A DNA stretch of 64,000 bases from positions 1 through 64,000 of IMG/VR virus record IMGVR_UViG_3300037339_000405. One strand, 5' to 3'. Source of the stretch: a virus. The position numbers were made by a program, and so were the translations under genes. Each line of letters opens with the position of its first letter. The first letter of the stretch is position 1. This document shows positions 1-8,144 of this stretch, one piece after another. The notes beneath the pieces are model-generated. The model searched no databases, was not told the origin of the DNA, and worked only from the letters and a program-made list of their open reading frames with translations.

Positions 1-998
1 TCAACAATGATGGCATTGCGACTCGCGTCTCGCACAAGACTCTTAACGATGTGCCCAATCTTGCCGGGCTCGTGATGCATCTTCCGGTACACATGCGTCT
101 GCTGCTGCGGGTCCCACACCCTAACCACGGGGCACTTCCATGCACTCTTCAACTGCAACACCTTCGGTCGCAACGCGACTTGCTTGGCCGAAACCAGTAC
201 CTCACCTATGTGGGCTCGAAAAATGAAATCCTTTCCGTCCGGACGTGAAACAGTGGCCGTGAACCCGATCCTATAGCGGGCCGGAAACATCTGCACCACT
301 TTGGAAAACTTGTCCGCAGCAAGCCGGTGACACTCATCAAACAGCACTAGTCCAAAGCCAGCCAGAAAATCCGGATCGAGATACTTCCCCTTGTAAAGGC
401 TCTGCACCATGCCTATCACCACATCATGGTCTGGCTCATATTGATCCGCTTGCACAATGCCGATGTGTTTGTTTGGCATACCAACGAACTTATTGAACGC
501 GTCGCGCCACTGGTCCCGTGTGTCTGACTTGTTCACGACTATCAGTGTGCGCCGGCCAAGCATCGCGGCCAGCATCGCCCCGATGTAGGTTTTACCCAAC
601 CCCGTGGAAGCCTCAACAATAAAGCTACGGTCTTCGTTACTCAACAAATACCACGCTTGTTCCAGCGCGTCTTGTTGCATGAGGCTGTTGGGCGGGAAAG
701 GCCATGCCCCGTACTGCAGCGTAGGCACGCCGGGCGTTTGCCACACGACACCGTCGCTACGCTGGTCATTCATGCTACCAACAGGTACCTGCGGCGCCAG
801 TTCCCTAGCCAACCCCACCACGCGCAGCTTGCGATCATGGGTAAACAGCCTAACCTCTTGAGATTCCTCCCCCCGCTCCCAATGCACCGTGTATCTCTTT
901 TGGATTTCATTGAGGTGCTCGGACCCTGAGTACCACGCGTGCGTACTCACACCTATGGGCTTATGCCCATAGCGGGGCAAGTCAACAGAAGGTTTCAT
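1..998 (-). CDS. SF2 DNA helicase (UvsW/Ssl2-like), 3' end cut by window edge
   Basis: ATP-dependent DNA helicase or translocase of superfamily 2, probably acting on branched or recombining DNA. About 332 codons are visible: an N-terminal region of roughly 120 residues, Walker A STGLGKT near residue 133, motif II FDECHR (a DECH box) near 221 and motif III FTATVSR near 247. The second RecA-like domain lies beyond the left edge. The start ATG at 998 overlaps the TGA of the upstream gene (ATGA), so translation is probably coupled. The motifs make SF2 membership secure. Assignment to the UvsW type rests only on phage context and on the N-terminal extension. Confidence 0.85.
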   Translation of the reverse strand, partial: MKPSVDLPRYGHKPIGVSTHAWYSGSEHLNEIQKRYTVHWERGEESQEVRLFTHDRKLRVVGLARELAPQVPVGSMNDQRSDGVVWQTPGVPTLQYGAWPFPPNSLMQQDALEQAWYLLSNEDRSFIVEASTGLGKTYIGAMLAAMLGRRTLIVVNKSDTRDQWRDAFNKFVGMPNKHIGIVQADQYEPDHDVVIGMVQSLYKGKYLDPDFLAGFGLVLFDECHRLAADKFSKVVQMFPARYRIGFTATVSRPDGKDFIFRAHIGEVLVSAKQVALRPKVLQLKSAWKCPVVRVWDPQQQTHVYRKMHHEPGKIGHIVKSLVRDASRNAIIV

Positions 999-1822
999 AT
1001 ATGCTGATCAACGCTGTCGCTGATAGCAGTCTCTTTACCAATAGCCGCCTTACCGGAACCGAACCCCATCTTGCGAAGCTCGTTGGCACTGCGGTACAGG
1101 ATCTCATCCTCGTAGTTAGCCGGCTTGAACACCGTCTCCACTGTGCCCTTGTCATCAGTGGCCACGAAGAGCTTGCGCAGTACAGCCGGGTCACGCTTCT
1201 CAATGAAATCAAATGCGTTGCCGCAGCGTGGGGCGTTATCCCCTGTGCGCATCACGTCAAACGAGCACCCGACAAGCCCGCCGCGCTTGCTTGCAAGGGA
1301 TTGCAACGTCTTGATCACGGGGCGCGTGGCCGCAAACAGCCGGGGACGATCCTTGTATAGCTTGCTCTTCTTGCTGGTGAATTCACGGTGATCAATGATG
1401 GTGAGGAACCCCACCAAGCGGGCGTCAGCACCCTGCTCACAAATAGGGCAGGGCTCAAGCTCCCCGGTACAGACAAAGAAATTGCCCCACTTGCCGCCCA
1501 GCTTGAGATGGTGCTCGCGGATCGTCAGAATATCCAGCAAGCCTTCCGGAGTAAGAGACCCGTCCACGAACGTGATCCGCCCCTCTTCATCATCTTCCAG
1601 CTGGAAGCGCCACATGCGCCCGATCTGCTCCATGCGCTCTTTCACGCGCTGGTCCTCTTCCTCCACCATACTGGCCGAAGCAGCCCCACGCTTGAACCAC
1701 CCGGGCGACTTGATAGCCTGCCCGCCGAACTTCTTCACTTGACTTGGAGTCGCTACGGATACCGTCGAGACAACTTTGGCAGGCTCGGTCTTACCCATCA
1801 GCGCTTTGAAATTGATGGCCAC
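995..1822 (-). CDS. Putative single-stranded DNA-binding protein with Cys cluster
   Basis: 275 residues, probably a soluble DNA-replication accessory protein. The central part contains CTGELEPCPICEQG, a CxxC-containing cluster that may bind zinc, followed by a conserved-looking VGFLTIIDHREFTSKKSK segment. Similar phage proteins are commonly annotated as ssDNA-binding proteins; I recall this from general knowledge and cannot verify it here. The start is GTG at 1822, preceded by AAGGAG at good spacing. It lies between the primase and the SF2 helicase, overlapping the helicase by four bases, which fits a replication or recombination role. The residues after 255 (ETAISDSVDQHI) give a weakly acidic tail. 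Confidence 0.5.
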   Translation of the reverse strand: MAINFKALMGKTEPAKVVSTVSVATPSQVKKFGGQAIKSPGWFKRGAASASMVEEEDQRVKERMEQIGRMWRFQLEDDEEGRITFVDGSLTPEGLLDILTIREHHLKLGGKWGNFFVCTGELEPCPICEQGADARLVGFLTIIDHREFTSKKSKLYKDRPRLFAATRPVIKTLQSLASKRGGLVGCSFDVMRTGDNAPRCGNAFDFIEKRDPAVLRKLFVATDDKGTVETVFKPANYEDEILYRSANELRKMGFGSGKAAIGKETAISDSVDQHI

Positions 1823-1884
1823 TTTAGTCTCCTTGGACTTGTCAAACCCTGCTCGAAATAAGTCAGGGCGACGCGACAGTACAA

Positions 1885-2877
1885 TCAGATTCGCGGAATG
1901 TCAAGAGTCACATGAGCCCGCAAGTGTTCTTGTAGTACTCCCAAAAGCATAGCCCCCGGGTCTTTGAACGACTCACGCTTGTAGCGCACAATCTCCACCC
2001 CCACCGAGTGCTGAAGTGCCTCCCCCACAAGGTGCGCCGCCTTGGCTCCCGCCATATCGTTGTCAAAGAACACGACCACGCGAGGATAGTAAATCAGCTG
2101 CTCCAGTTTGATGGCGCTAAGTCCCGTAGACAAGTTCGCCATGACATTGCGGTAACACCGAGACACGTTGATGGCATCGAACTGACCTTCTACCAGCACC
2201 ACAGGCTCAGCCGTTGTAGTGAAATGCTCGCCGTACCACACGTGCGCTGTGTTGCTCACCAAATTCCACTTGTAGTCATGATGGTAACGCCCCTGCACCC
2301 CGCGCCCTCTGGCCCCGGCAAGGTAACCATCTCGATTCCAGAAGGGTGCAACGACAGCCTGCTTGCGCGAATCCCAGCGCAGATCCCACCTACGCGCCCA
2401 CGCGGAACTCACGGGCTGCCGCCTCTGCGCGAGATAGCTACGCGCTGCCGGAATCTCTTCCACCGGGGCAAACTCCTCCAGCCACCACGCAGGCCACGGC
2501 TCAAACTCCGTCTCAGGGGTGTGAATCCTGTAGGCTTCCCAATCCTCCTTCGGGGCAACGAAGCCCGCCAGCCTCTGCTCCTCCAGAAAATCAAACGCTG
2601 CAATCAACTGCACATGACGCGGGCTCGGTCCATGCGTAGACGCGTCATGCATCAACTCCACCAGAAGCGTATCCACCGTCCCCTTGGTGTTACAAGCAAA
2701 ACAGTTGAAGTGAGAAGCGCCCGTGTCAATCGTGACCCCAAAGGAGGGCCGACTATCCCTGCCAGATGAATGACGAGACCAACCGAAGGGGCACGCGCCG
2801 CGCACCCACTCGTCGCCCTCCTCGATCTGGTCAACGTCCAGTAGCCCCAGCAGCTGTTTGATCTGATTTGCTTGCAT
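1885..2877 (-). CDS. DNA primase (DnaG-like, CHC2 zinc domain plus TOPRIM)
   Basis: Synthesises RNA primers for lagging-strand replication. The N-terminus carries a zinc-binding domain (CPFGWSRH near residues 29-36, CFAC near 59-62), and a TOPRIM core follows with VVLVEGQFDAI near 220 and FFDNDMAG near 265. 330 residues is short for DnaG and fits compact phage primases. The start ATG at 2877 follows directly on the U-tract of a terminator-like hairpin and has no clear Shine-Dalgarno sequence except a distant GGGGA. It is encoded downstream of the DnaB-like helicase and loader, so these form a primosome set. Confidence 0.88.
   Translation of the reverse strand: MQANQIKQLLGLLDVDQIEEGDEWVRGACPFGWSRHSSGRDSRPSFGVTIDTGASHFNCFACNTKGTVDTLLVELMHDASTHGPSPRHVQLIAAFDFLEEQRLAGFVAPKEDWEAYRIHTPETEFEPWPAWWLEEFAPVEEIPAARSYLAQRRQPVSSAWARRWDLRWDSRKQAVVAPFWNRDGYLAGARGRGVQGRYHHDYKWNLVSNTAHVWYGEHFTTTAEPVVLVEGQFDAINVSRCYRNVMANLSTGLSAIKLEQLIYYPRVVVFFDNDMAGAKAAHLVGEALQHSVGVEIVRYKRESFKDPGAMLLGVLQEHLRAHVTLDIPRI
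2599..2612. repeat. Dispersed palindrome copy inside primase gene
   Basis: TGCAATCAACTGCA, one of at least 11 matches to TGCARTYRAYTGCA. This copy is within the primase coding sequence and encodes VQLIA. Confidence 0.6.
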
Positions 2878-2880
2878 ATG

Positions 2881-2904
2881 AAAAAATCCCCAGTCGCCCG
2901 GGGG
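2881..2904 (-). terminator. Rho-independent terminator after the 143-aa gene
   Basis: Read on the minus strand, a CCCC/GGGG stem with a GC-rich loop is followed by ATTTTTT. It ends the transcription unit that starts at the strong promoter at 3429-3456. The U-tract touches the primase start codon. Confidence 0.65.
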
Positions 2905-2966
2905 TAAATCGCAGCAGCTTACAGTCTCGGAAGGGAGCCCCCGCGTCTAGCGGAGGACAAATCGCG

Positions 2967-3398
2967 CTAATCCTGTTCTTTGGGTTTCCACGCAGCCTTG
3001 CGGGTGCCGGTACGATCAGACGCTACCAGCGCCGCAACTTCTTCCGGGGTGAGGTACTTGTCCACATCGCCCAGAGTCACCTTGGCGACTTCCATGAACA
3101 CCTTCGGCCCCATCGCCTTCTTGACGGCAGCCAGATCGAGGATCTGACGCTCCACCGGCTTCTCGCTGAACTCCAGCACCCCGGTAGTACCCTCGAATGA
3201 AACCACTTCATCCGGAGCCGCCTTGTCCTCAGCCTCGTCGCGCAACGCGCGTTTGATCTCCTCGGCTCGTTTGGAGTACTTGGCCACCGCTGCCACTCGC
3301 GCCACACAATCTGCATATTCATCCACCAACAGCGTAGTGGTGTCCGGCTTGACAGCCTTCTGCTCCTTCTGCTTCTTGCTCGTGATCGTCACGCCCAT
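2967..3398 (-). CDS. Unknown protein in a strong monocistronic unit
   Basis: 143 residues, not recognised. It is charged, Lys/Glu-rich and predicted soluble, with a helical middle (residues 40-62, SKRAEEIKRALRDEAEDKAA) and a conserved-looking LEFSEKPVERQILDLAAVKKAMG segment near 77-97. It has an exact consensus sigma-70 promoter, a good ribosome site (AAGGAG upstream of ATG 3398) and its own terminator, so I infer high early expression. Its position between the helicase and primase genes suggests a replication-linked role, but no function can be given. Confidence 0.8.
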   Translation of the reverse strand: MGVTITSKKQKEQKAVKPDTTTLLVDEYADCVARVAAVAKYSKRAEEIKRALRDEAEDKAAPDEVVSFEGTTGVLEFSEKPVERQILDLAAVKKAMGPKVFMEVAKVTLGDVDKYLTPEEVAALVASDRTGTRKAAWKPKEQD

Positions 3399-3428
3399 GT
3401 TCGCACTCCTTGCGTTGGTTGAGAATGT

Positions 3429-3456
3429 ATTATACCACTTAGTTGCCGAATGTCAA
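3429..3456 (-). promoter_or_regulatory. Consensus sigma-70 promoter (TTGACA-16-TATAAT)
   Basis: The -35 TTGACA is at 3456-3451 and the -10 TATAAT at 3434-3429, with a 16-base spacer. It starts just after the helicase stop codon and drives the 143-residue gene. Confidence 0.88.
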
Positions 3457-3466
3457 TGAATAGTTT

Positions 3467-4732
3467 TCAGACGAACTTCAGTTCCTCCACTTTCTCCGGC
3501 GCGATCTCGCTGAAATCCACGGAGTTGAAATCCCACTTGACGTGAAACTCTCCCACCTCTCCATGCCGTCCTTTGAGAATGCTGATAGTGCGCCGCTTGG
3601 TAGTCTCCACCGACTCCTCTTCAAACAGCCCGAGCACAATACTGCTGATCTGGCCTATGGCATCGCTGAACGCGATATCTTCCAGCCCACCTTTTTCCTT
3701 GCCCTTCTTTGCCTTCTTGGCAGCCTCGCGCGAAAACTGGTAGGACAGGATCACCGGAATCTGTAGCGCTGACGCAAGCTCCTTGATGCGCTCAATGTTG
3801 GCTTCTACTCGCCCGTATTTGTTCAGACGAGTGTCCGAATGCTTCAACAGGTAGGCACCGTCAATGACGAGCAACTGTGGCCCCATCTGGTGCACCAAAT
3901 CAAACACCTGATTCACTGTAGCACTCAAGTTGCCGTCCACTATCCACAGCTTCTTCTCTGTCTCACGCAAACGCCTGAGCCGCATGGCCATCAAGGCGTA
4001 GCCCTGCTTGGATAGTTCGGCATTTCTGAGGTGACGCGGGTTCACGCCGGAATGCATCGCCGCTAGCCGCTGCACTATTGGCTGGGCCAGCATCTCCATC
4101 GTCACCACTAGAACGTTATGGGCGCCCCCCTTTACCGCCGGCACCCCTTGCCAGCCTGAGTGTGCCGTGTAGAGACTGAACCACGTCTTGCCCATGCTCG
4201 GGCGCCCAACGATAGACACCACATCACCACCCTGTAGCCCGCCGTTTAGCTTGTCAAACGTTGGCCAGCCTAGATGTATACCCTCTTCTTCCTGCATGCT
4301 CTTGCTGCGGTACTCGGCGGCAATCATGTCGTGGGCTTCAGCGCCGAAATCCACAAGTGACAGACGCTTGCCGGAATAGCTCAGATCGTCCACTACCTCA
4401 CGCAGCATCGCTAAAGTTGCAGTGTGATCCTGCTTCTTCATCGTCGTGCTGGCATCGGTCAACACCGATAGCAGCCGGCGATGCTGGTAACGATCTTCTA
4501 CCTGCTTGAGATAGAACTCGGGGGGTTCGGGGGCCGTGGGGATGGTTTTGAAAGCATCCTTAACGGTCTCCATGGAGGGCAACACGTGATGATCGTTTAC
4601 GTGCGTGTCAATAAACTCCCACAGCTTTTCCTCGGTAGCAACAAAGTAGCGCTTGGCCAGCTTCAGCTTTTGATAGCGGAAGACTTCCCCCTGCCGCAAC
4701 AAGGCGGCTAGCAGCCGTGCCCCAACGTCCAT
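3467..4732 (-). CDS. Replicative DNA helicase, DnaB-like
   Basis: Hexameric 5'-3' helicase of the replication fork. 421 residues: an N-terminal helical domain (about 1-120), then a RecA-like domain with Walker A GRPSMGKTW near 177, a Walker B-like strand QLLVIDG near 290 and ILSYQFSRE near 335, typical of the DnaB family. ATG 4732 lies two bases after the stop of the loader-like gene and lacks a good Shine-Dalgarno sequence, suggesting coupled translation. Gene order is initiator, loader-like protein, helicase, which is the classical phage initiation set. Confidence 0.9.
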   Translation of the reverse strand: MDVGARLLAALLRQGEVFRYQKLKLAKRYFVATEEKLWEFIDTHVNDHHVLPSMETVKDAFKTIPTAPEPPEFYLKQVEDRYQHRRLLSVLTDASTTMKKQDHTATLAMLREVVDDLSYSGKRLSLVDFGAEAHDMIAAEYRSKSMQEEEGIHLGWPTFDKLNGGLQGGDVVSIVGRPSMGKTWFSLYTAHSGWQGVPAVKGGAHNVLVVTMEMLAQPIVQRLAAMHSGVNPRHLRNAELSKQGYALMAMRLRRLRETEKKLWIVDGNLSATVNQVFDLVHQMGPQLLVIDGAYLLKHSDTRLNKYGRVEANIERIKELASALQIPVILSYQFSREAAKKAKKGKEKGGLEDIAFSDAIGQISSIVLGLFEEESVETTKRRTISILKGRHGEVGEFHVKWDFNSVDFSEIAPEKVEELKFV

Positions 4733-4734
4733 GA

Positions 4735-5286
4735 CTATAGGGTGTGGTAGTGCGTGGCTAGATGATCGTAAATGGCGTCACCGTATTGCAGCTTCACAGC
4801 CGGCAGCGCATCTGCCTGCAGGATCGTAAGCCGCTGCTCTGCAAACCTCTCAAACAGAACATCGTAGAGTCGCTGCTGCTGCCATGCAGGCACGGCCTTA
4901 CCATCCGTGCGCCCACAGAACCTCGGCACAATCAGAACGGTAGCGTAGATGTCCTCACCCTGATCCAACAGTTGCAGGATAGCCGTGACAGTAATCACCT
5001 TGGCGTTGATATAGTGACGCAGATACGCCGCAGCAATCGCCAACAACTTGGTTTCCGAGTGGGAGCCCACTAGCATCAAGCCCGCGCAGCCTTCTTCACG
5101 CGCGGCCATGGAATGGCGAACCCATTCCACCTCTTCCTTGCTGCAATAGTCGGCTAGGGGACGCTCAATGAAAGACGCAGGAATACCCGCCGCGCGAGCA
5201 AACTCATCCTTACGGGCAAGTAGCTCCGCGTGAAACGCCGGGTCGATTACTCCGGACGGCTTCTGCCGGGTAGGCAATTTCAGCAT
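4735..5286 (-). CDS. Helicase-loader-like protein with degenerate ATPase motifs
   Basis: 183 residues, probably a DnaC-type loader or adaptor that brings the DnaB-like helicase to the origin. Position (between initiator and helicase), size and layout fit an AAA+ loader core. However, the place of the P-loop reads LMLVGSHSETKL instead of GxxGxGKT, and the place of Walker B reads ATVLIVPRFCG without the usual acidic pair. I infer a former ATPase that has lost nucleotide hydrolysis. It overlaps the initiator gene by seven bases. The alternative is an unrelated helicase partner. Confidence 0.5.
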   Translation of the reverse strand: MLKLPTRQKPSGVIDPAFHAELLARKDEFARAAGIPASFIERPLADYCSKEEVEWVRHSMAAREEGCAGLMLVGSHSETKLLAIAAAYLRHYINAKVITVTAILQLLDQGEDIYATVLIVPRFCGRTDGKAVPAWQQQRLYDVLFERFAEQRLTILQADALPAVKLQYGDAIYDHLATHYHTL

Positions 5287-6185
5287 TTGTCACGCAACTC
5301 CCACTCAATCGCGTCGATCTCGGCAACCGTAGCAGGACGTTCCTTTTGCACATGGGCGGCAGTGTAAAGCGTGCCTATCTTCCGTGCAACTGATTTCACT
5401 TTAGGCGCCACTCGCTCCTTCGATCCCAGATAGGCGCTAACCACGTCTTGACTAAACTTTGCCAGATAACCGGGGCTGGGTCTAGGAGGAGTTTTCTCAC
5501 CGTGAGTCCCCGCTATGCCAGCAGACAGGCTGGGCCAGTTTTTGCAGAGATGCTTGAGAGCCTGCAAGGCATGTTCTCCTGCCTTGCGTAGGTACTGCTT
5601 CATGAACACCCGATCCTTGTTGGTCCATGGGTCCACATGGCGTAGGAAGGCGTTCTCAACCAGCTGCTCCTGCAGAACACGTAAACCTTCATGTTCATTC
5701 CTGATGCGTGTCAGGTGTACTGTCTTCGGCTGGGTAGCCTTGTGCAAGTTGCTACGTGAATCCCCCCCTGCATACTTGCTAGGCATCGATTTCTCCAGAG
5801 CGCCGTCAGGCGCCTTTCTCTTACTTCTAGTACTACTTCTATTAGTGAGCGTGTCGCACCGCGACACAGAGCTATGTCGTACCGCGACACAGAGCGTGTC
5901 GCACCGCGACACAGAGACCATCATGCCACGGGTGCTTCCTAGACCGTGTGTTTTCACCACAATCAGCTTCTTTTTCTGTAGCTCCTTGAGCACCGCATAC
6001 AGCTTGGTACGCCCGATGAACGGAAACGTACTACACCACTGCGACAGGGAGTGCTCCCACCACTGAGAGCCATCAATCGTGATGCAGGCGTGCTCCGTAA
6101 CGAGGTAGCGAATGCGCTCCAGCACAATAGCCTCGTGCAAGCCAAGCGCGCTAGCTATGTCACTGTCGAAAAGGAATTGGGCCAT
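5280..6185 (-). CDS. Replication initiator (O-like, winged helix) with internal iterons
   Basis: Probable origin-binding protein. The N-terminal part (MAQFLFDSDIASALGLHEA onward, to about residue 100) looks like a winged-helix domain. A basic Ser/Arg-rich linker follows, then a C-terminal domain that could contact the loader and helicase, ending RDKC. I start it at ATG 6185 (301 residues). A longer reading from TTG 6230 would run through two terminator hairpins and is rejected. The linker is encoded by three palindromic repeats (5849-5915), resembling the way the lambda O gene contains its own origin iterons. No strong Shine-Dalgarno sequence precedes the start. Confidence 0.65.
   Translation of the reverse strand: MAQFLFDSDIASALGLHEAIVLERIRYLVTEHACITIDGSQWWEHSLSQWCSTFPFIGRTKLYAVLKELQKKKLIVVKTHGLGSTRGMMVSVSRCDTLCVAVRHSSVSRCDTLTNRSSTRSKRKAPDGALEKSMPSKYAGGDSRSNLHKATQPKTVHLTRIRNEHEGLRVLQEQLVENAFLRHVDPWTNKDRVFMKQYLRKAGEHALQALKHLCKNWPSLSAGIAGTHGEKTPPRPSPGYLAKFSQDVVSAYLGSKERVAPKVKSVARKIGTLYTAAHVQKERPATVAEIDAIEWELRDKC
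5849..5915. repeat. Three tandem 22-23 bp iteron-like palindromes, candidate replication origin
   Basis: Copies lie at 5849-5870, 5871-5893 and 5894-5915. Copies 1 and 3 contain GTGTCGC-acc-GCGACAC, a perfect 7-bp inverted repeat with a 3-base centre; copy 2 has two changes in one arm. They lie inside the initiator gene, in the disordered linker. This is the arrangement of lambdoid origins, so these are candidate binding sites for the protein they interrupt. Confidence 0.6.
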
Positions 6186-6191
6186 GATGTG

Positions 6192-6215
6192 AAAAAAGGC
6201 CGGGACTAACCGGCC
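6192..6215 (-). terminator. Rho-independent terminator 2 of a tandem pair
   Basis: GGCCGG stem, loop TTAGTC, CCGGCC and a TTTTTT tail on the minus strand. It is placed between the 203-aa gene and the initiator start at 6185. Confidence 0.85.
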
Positions 6216-6217
6216 TG

Positions 6218-6238
6218 AAAAGTCTGCCAAAGGCAGAC
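6218..6238 (-). terminator. Rho-independent terminator 1 of a tandem pair
   Basis: A perfect stem GTCTGCC/GGCAGAC with a TTT loop and a TTTT tail, ten bases after the stop of the 203-aa gene and just before terminator 2. Confidence 0.75.
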
Positions 6239-6247
6239 CCGAGATGA

Positions 6248-6859
6248 TCAGTCGGCTTCTTCGCCCTCGGAATCCTCGTCTTGCTGCTGATCCTTCGCAG
6301 CCTGCGCAGCTGCAAGGGCCTTCTCCTCTTCTGTCAGATACTCCGGAGGCTTCCCACGGATGATCTTCCTGAGAGCCTTCTCACCCACAACGATCTGCGG
6401 CGCGTACCACATTTCTTTCATGTCGGGGATATGGTCAATCAGGAAGTTGCGCAGCCATTCCCCAACCACGCCGGCATCCACGTTGATGGTGGCCCCCGCT
6501 TCAGTGGCTCGATCAATCACCCACTGAGAGAGGGTCTCGATGGTCTTGCACTCCTCCATGCGGCGCCACGCACCGTAGGGACTGGCCATCCCCCAAACGA
6601 TAGGAGTGGAAATCAGAAAACTCGCGTGAGACGCATCCTTTTCAACCCAAGGCAACCCGGGGTACACGTCCTTCAGCACCTGAATGCTAGACGATGAACT
6701 CATCGCTTGAGCGCGAACGCGCAGCCCCACGATAAGAGTGTTGCCTGCCTGTCCACCTTCCGGCTTGACTGAAAACGAAAGCCCCATCTTTTCACCTATG
6801 ATGAGGTAGACGGACTTGTACCCACTGACCAAAGTAGGAACGGGGGTTTGTGTATCCAT
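6248..6859 (-). CDS. Abundant acidic-tailed protein, ssDNA-binding candidate
   Basis: 203 residues, family not recognised. It has a mixed alpha/beta body, a serine run SSSSS near residue 55, and a strongly acidic C-terminal tail (QQQDEDSEGEEAD). Acidic tails of this kind are typical of phage and bacterial ssDNA-binding proteins, where they recruit partners. The gene has its own near-consensus promoter, a strong AAAGGAG site before ATG 6859 and a double terminator, which suggests a protein made in large amounts. Identification as an SSB is inference from the tail, the expression signals and the replication neighbourhood. Confidence 0.4.
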   Translation of the reverse strand: MDTQTPVPTLVSGYKSVYLIIGEKMGLSFSVKPEGGQAGNTLIVGLRVRAQAMSSSSSIQVLKDVYPGLPWVEKDASHASFLISTPIVWGMASPYGAWRRMEECKTIETLSQWVIDRATEAGATINVDAGVVGEWLRNFLIDHIPDMKEMWYAPQIVVGEKALRKIIRGKPPEYLTEEEKALAAAQAAKDQQQDEDSEGEEAD

Positions 6860-6889
6860 GGGGCACTCCTTTGCTGATGAATGAAGTCA

Positions 6890-6917
6890 AGTATACTCTA
6901 TCCAACTCGATTGTCAA
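6890..6917 (-). promoter_or_regulatory. Sigma-70 promoter (TTGACA-16-TATACT)
   Basis: The -35 TTGACA is at 6917-6912 and the -10 TATACT at 6895-6890, with a 16-base spacer. It drives the 203-aa gene. Confidence 0.85.
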
Positions 6918-6920
6918 TAT

Positions 6921-8093
6921 CTACTTTTTAATACCCTGCTCTTTCACGTAGTCGTACACAAATTTCAACACGTCTGCATGCGTAATAGCGCGCGGAGTAG
7001 ATGACTTACCCATGCGTTTCTTGAGCAGGCTAATCATGTGCACCCGAACGCGCGTGCTGGCGGTAAATTGCTGCAGCAGAGTGGTGGCCAGCTTGTGGGA
7101 GCCAATAACATCCAGCGAAGCAATCTTGACTACCTCATCAAGGCGCCCTGCACGATACAGTTCCTTGGGCAGCTTCGTCATGTCGTTGCTGGTCATGATC
7201 GTCAGAACCCTACTGCGATGCTCAGCAAGCCACCACAACAGCTGAGACAGAAGGCGCGGGGTTACTCCAGCATCGTCAGACTCAGAAAACACCTTCTCCA
7301 CCTCGTCAATCAGCAACGCACACGGCTCTTCCTGATCAATCGTGGACAGCACCCGGGAAAAGTTGGCTTCGCTCTCACTTACCCATTTGGACAACGCACT
7401 ACTGAGATCCAAACGGTACAGCGTAACCCCCCACGACTGTGAAATGAACTTGGCAGCCGTGCTCTTACCCACTCCCGGCTCACCATAGAGCAGCATCCCC
7501 CTCGGCACGAGGCGCTCGTCAACCGCTTCGATGAAGTACTTGCGGTTACGATGAACCCACTGACTTAGCTGCGCCGGGGGTTGATATACGGACAGTTCCG
7601 TGTTTACTTGCTCAAGGCCGCGCTGCTTACCGATCAACTGGCTGCGCATTGCCATCACTGCCCGCGCGCTAAGAGATTTGGAAGCGACCATGGTGAGCCT
7701 GATCACTTCAGCCGCTTGCTTTAATGTGAGCCCGGAGAAACAGGGCAGGATCTCCGGCATAAGTTTGGTGGTCACTAGCGGTGACAGCTGGTCTCGCATC
7801 AAACTTTGCGGTACCGGCATCTCTCCCGCACTGAACACAAGAGGTGACTCGTCACCGCAATTGACCAGCACCAGCACTTTGTCGTTCTCCACGAACCGCT
7901 CGTACAGATCCTTGTCAAGCCCGGCGGGTTCTTCAGTAGCAAAAAAAAGATCCCCAGTGGGAAAGTTACCCTCTTTCCAGTCCATCACCTTGGACTCGGA
8001 AGCAAGAGCCTCCAACACCTGACGGATATTCAAGGTGTCAGTGGTGGTGCAATGGATGATAGGTATCTGCGCGCGAATTGCCAGACCCAGCAT
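6921..8093 (-). CDS. AAA+ ATPase (FtsH/Cdc48-like core)
   Basis: 390 residues from ATG 8093, chosen because GGAGTG lies at good spacing and because an upstream alternative would start inside a terminator. N-terminal region of about 190 residues of unknown role, then an AAA+ module: Walker A GEPGVGKST near 206, Walker B ALLIDEVEK near 260, sensor 1 TSND near 299 and the RAGRLDEV arginine-finger segment near 316. No protease domain is present. This class remodels protein complexes; in this place it could act on replication proteins. Its own promoter overlaps the preceding terminator. Confidence 0.85.
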   Translation of the reverse strand: MLGLAIRAQIPIIHCTTTDTLNIRQVLEALASESKVMDWKEGNFPTGDLFFATEEPAGLDKDLYERFVENDKVLVLVNCGDESPLVFSAGEMPVPQSLMRDQLSPLVTTKLMPEILPCFSGLTLKQAAEVIRLTMVASKSLSARAVMAMRSQLIGKQRGLEQVNTELSVYQPPAQLSQWVHRNRKYFIEAVDERLVPRGMLLYGEPGVGKSTAAKFISQSWGVTLYRLDLSSALSKWVSESEANFSRVLSTIDQEEPCALLIDEVEKVFSESDDAGVTPRLLSQLLWWLAEHRSRVLTIMTSNDMTKLPKELYRAGRLDEVVKIASLDVIGSHKLATTLLQQFTASTRVRVHMISLLKKRMGKSSTPRAITHADVLKFVYDYVKEQGIKK

Positions 8094-8106
8094 GCTCACT
8101 CCGTTG

Positions 8107-8144
8107 AAAAAATAAGGGCTGATGGGATAGTACCACATCAGCCC
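8107..8144 (-). terminator. Terminator of the lysis transcription unit
   Basis: On the minus strand, GGGCTGATG pairs with CATCAGCCC and is followed by TTATTTTTT. It ends transcription coming from the lysis genes. The -10 box of the next promoter lies in its loop. Confidence 0.8.

Noticed and set aside
5849-5915. CRISPR-like array
   Set aside because: Only three repeats, with no spacers between them and within a gene; iterons are the better explanation.
6186-6230. Upstream TTG start for the replication initiator
   Set aside because: The extra 15 codons would be made from two terminator hairpins, and no ribosome site precedes the TTG.
8094-8138. Upstream start for the AAA+ ATPase
   Set aside because: The region is the terminator/promoter overlap; GGAGTG just before ATG 8093 marks the better start.
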